Assembly (NCBI GenBank): GCA_018969455.1
Contig: JAGWYI010000038.1
Coordinates: 1-14,431, forward strand
Length of the DNA stretch: 14,431 bases
Origin: Bacteroidota bacterium
GTDB taxonomy: Bacteria > Bacteroidota > Bacteroidia > Chitinophagales > Saprospiraceae
Direction of reading: 5' to 3'
This document shows positions 14,299-14,431 of this stretch, piece after piece; position 1 is the stretch's first letter; every line of letters starts with the position of its first letter. A program made the translations under genes and the position numbers. The notes under the pieces are model-generated. The model worked only from the letters and a program-made list of their open reading frames with translations, was not told the DNA's origin and ran no database searches.

Positions 14299-14431
14299 GT
14301 GGTATGTTTTAGGAAATCTGACAGGGAGTAAGGCATGTAAATTCCGGGGCAATTCCCGTAGAGATACACTACCTTTGTCCTGCAAATATCAAACAAAACT
14401 TATCTTACTCATGTCTTGCAAACTACTTTTG

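Noticed and set aside
14299..14385. Extended mqo start at TTG 14385
   Set aside because: The added 29 residues are not typical of Mqo; ATG 14298 gives the normal N-terminus.

Overview
The window looks like a chromosomal segment from a Bacteroidota bacterium, probably of the Saprospiraceae/Haliscomenobacter type. The evidence is a type IX secretion (T9SS) C-terminal sorting domain on a giant surface protein, Bacteroidota-type promoter words (TTTG ... TAnnTTTG), mostly absent Shine-Dalgarno sequences, and moderate G+C. The lineage call rests on family resemblance seen by eye; no database was searched.

Layout. (1) 3-413 (+): the C-terminal end of a UbiD-family decarboxylase, cut by the window edge. 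(2) 441-636 (+): a compact tRNA-Glu(TTC) unit with its own promoter, the tRNA at 511-582, and an intrinsic terminator. (3) 668-1084 (+): a small orphan LytTR-type DNA-binding protein whose stop codon lies inside a terminator-like palindrome. (4) 1085-1679: a roughly 0.6 kb AT-rich gap holding a very long hairpin (1425-1474) and a perfect TAnnTTTG word. (5) 1680 (or 1617)-12386 (+): one gene of about 10.7 kb encoding a secreted, multidomain, probably cell-surface protein of about 3,570 aa. Its order is signal peptide, three tandem Ig-like repeats, further Ig-like and unclassified segments, a long chain of HYR-like modules into which lamin-tail-like and P-domain-like modules are inserted, a carboxypeptidase-regulatory-like domain, a dockerin-like pair, a cohesin-like domain, and a T9SS sorting domain. 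(6) 12387-12795: a 3' region with nested hairpins and a strong 14-bp terminator stem, then nothing recognisable. (7) 12796-14298 (-): malate:quinone oxidoreductase (mqo), convergent with the giant gene.

There is no sign of an operon joining these genes. The two metabolic genes share a loose quinone theme: UbiD-family enzymes act in quinone biosynthesis among other pathways, and Mqo reduces quinone. The centre of interest is the giant adhesin-like gene. It carries an eight-G tract at 2436-2443 at which one inserted G would create a stop immediately and one deleted G would create a stop within 30 codons, so it is a candidate phase-variation switch. Also of note are its nested domain insertions, the dockerin-like and cohesin-like domains in one chain, an unclassified Cys-rich/hydrophobic segment, and the large hairpin upstream. 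I saw no CRISPR array, transposase, integrase or phage gene.
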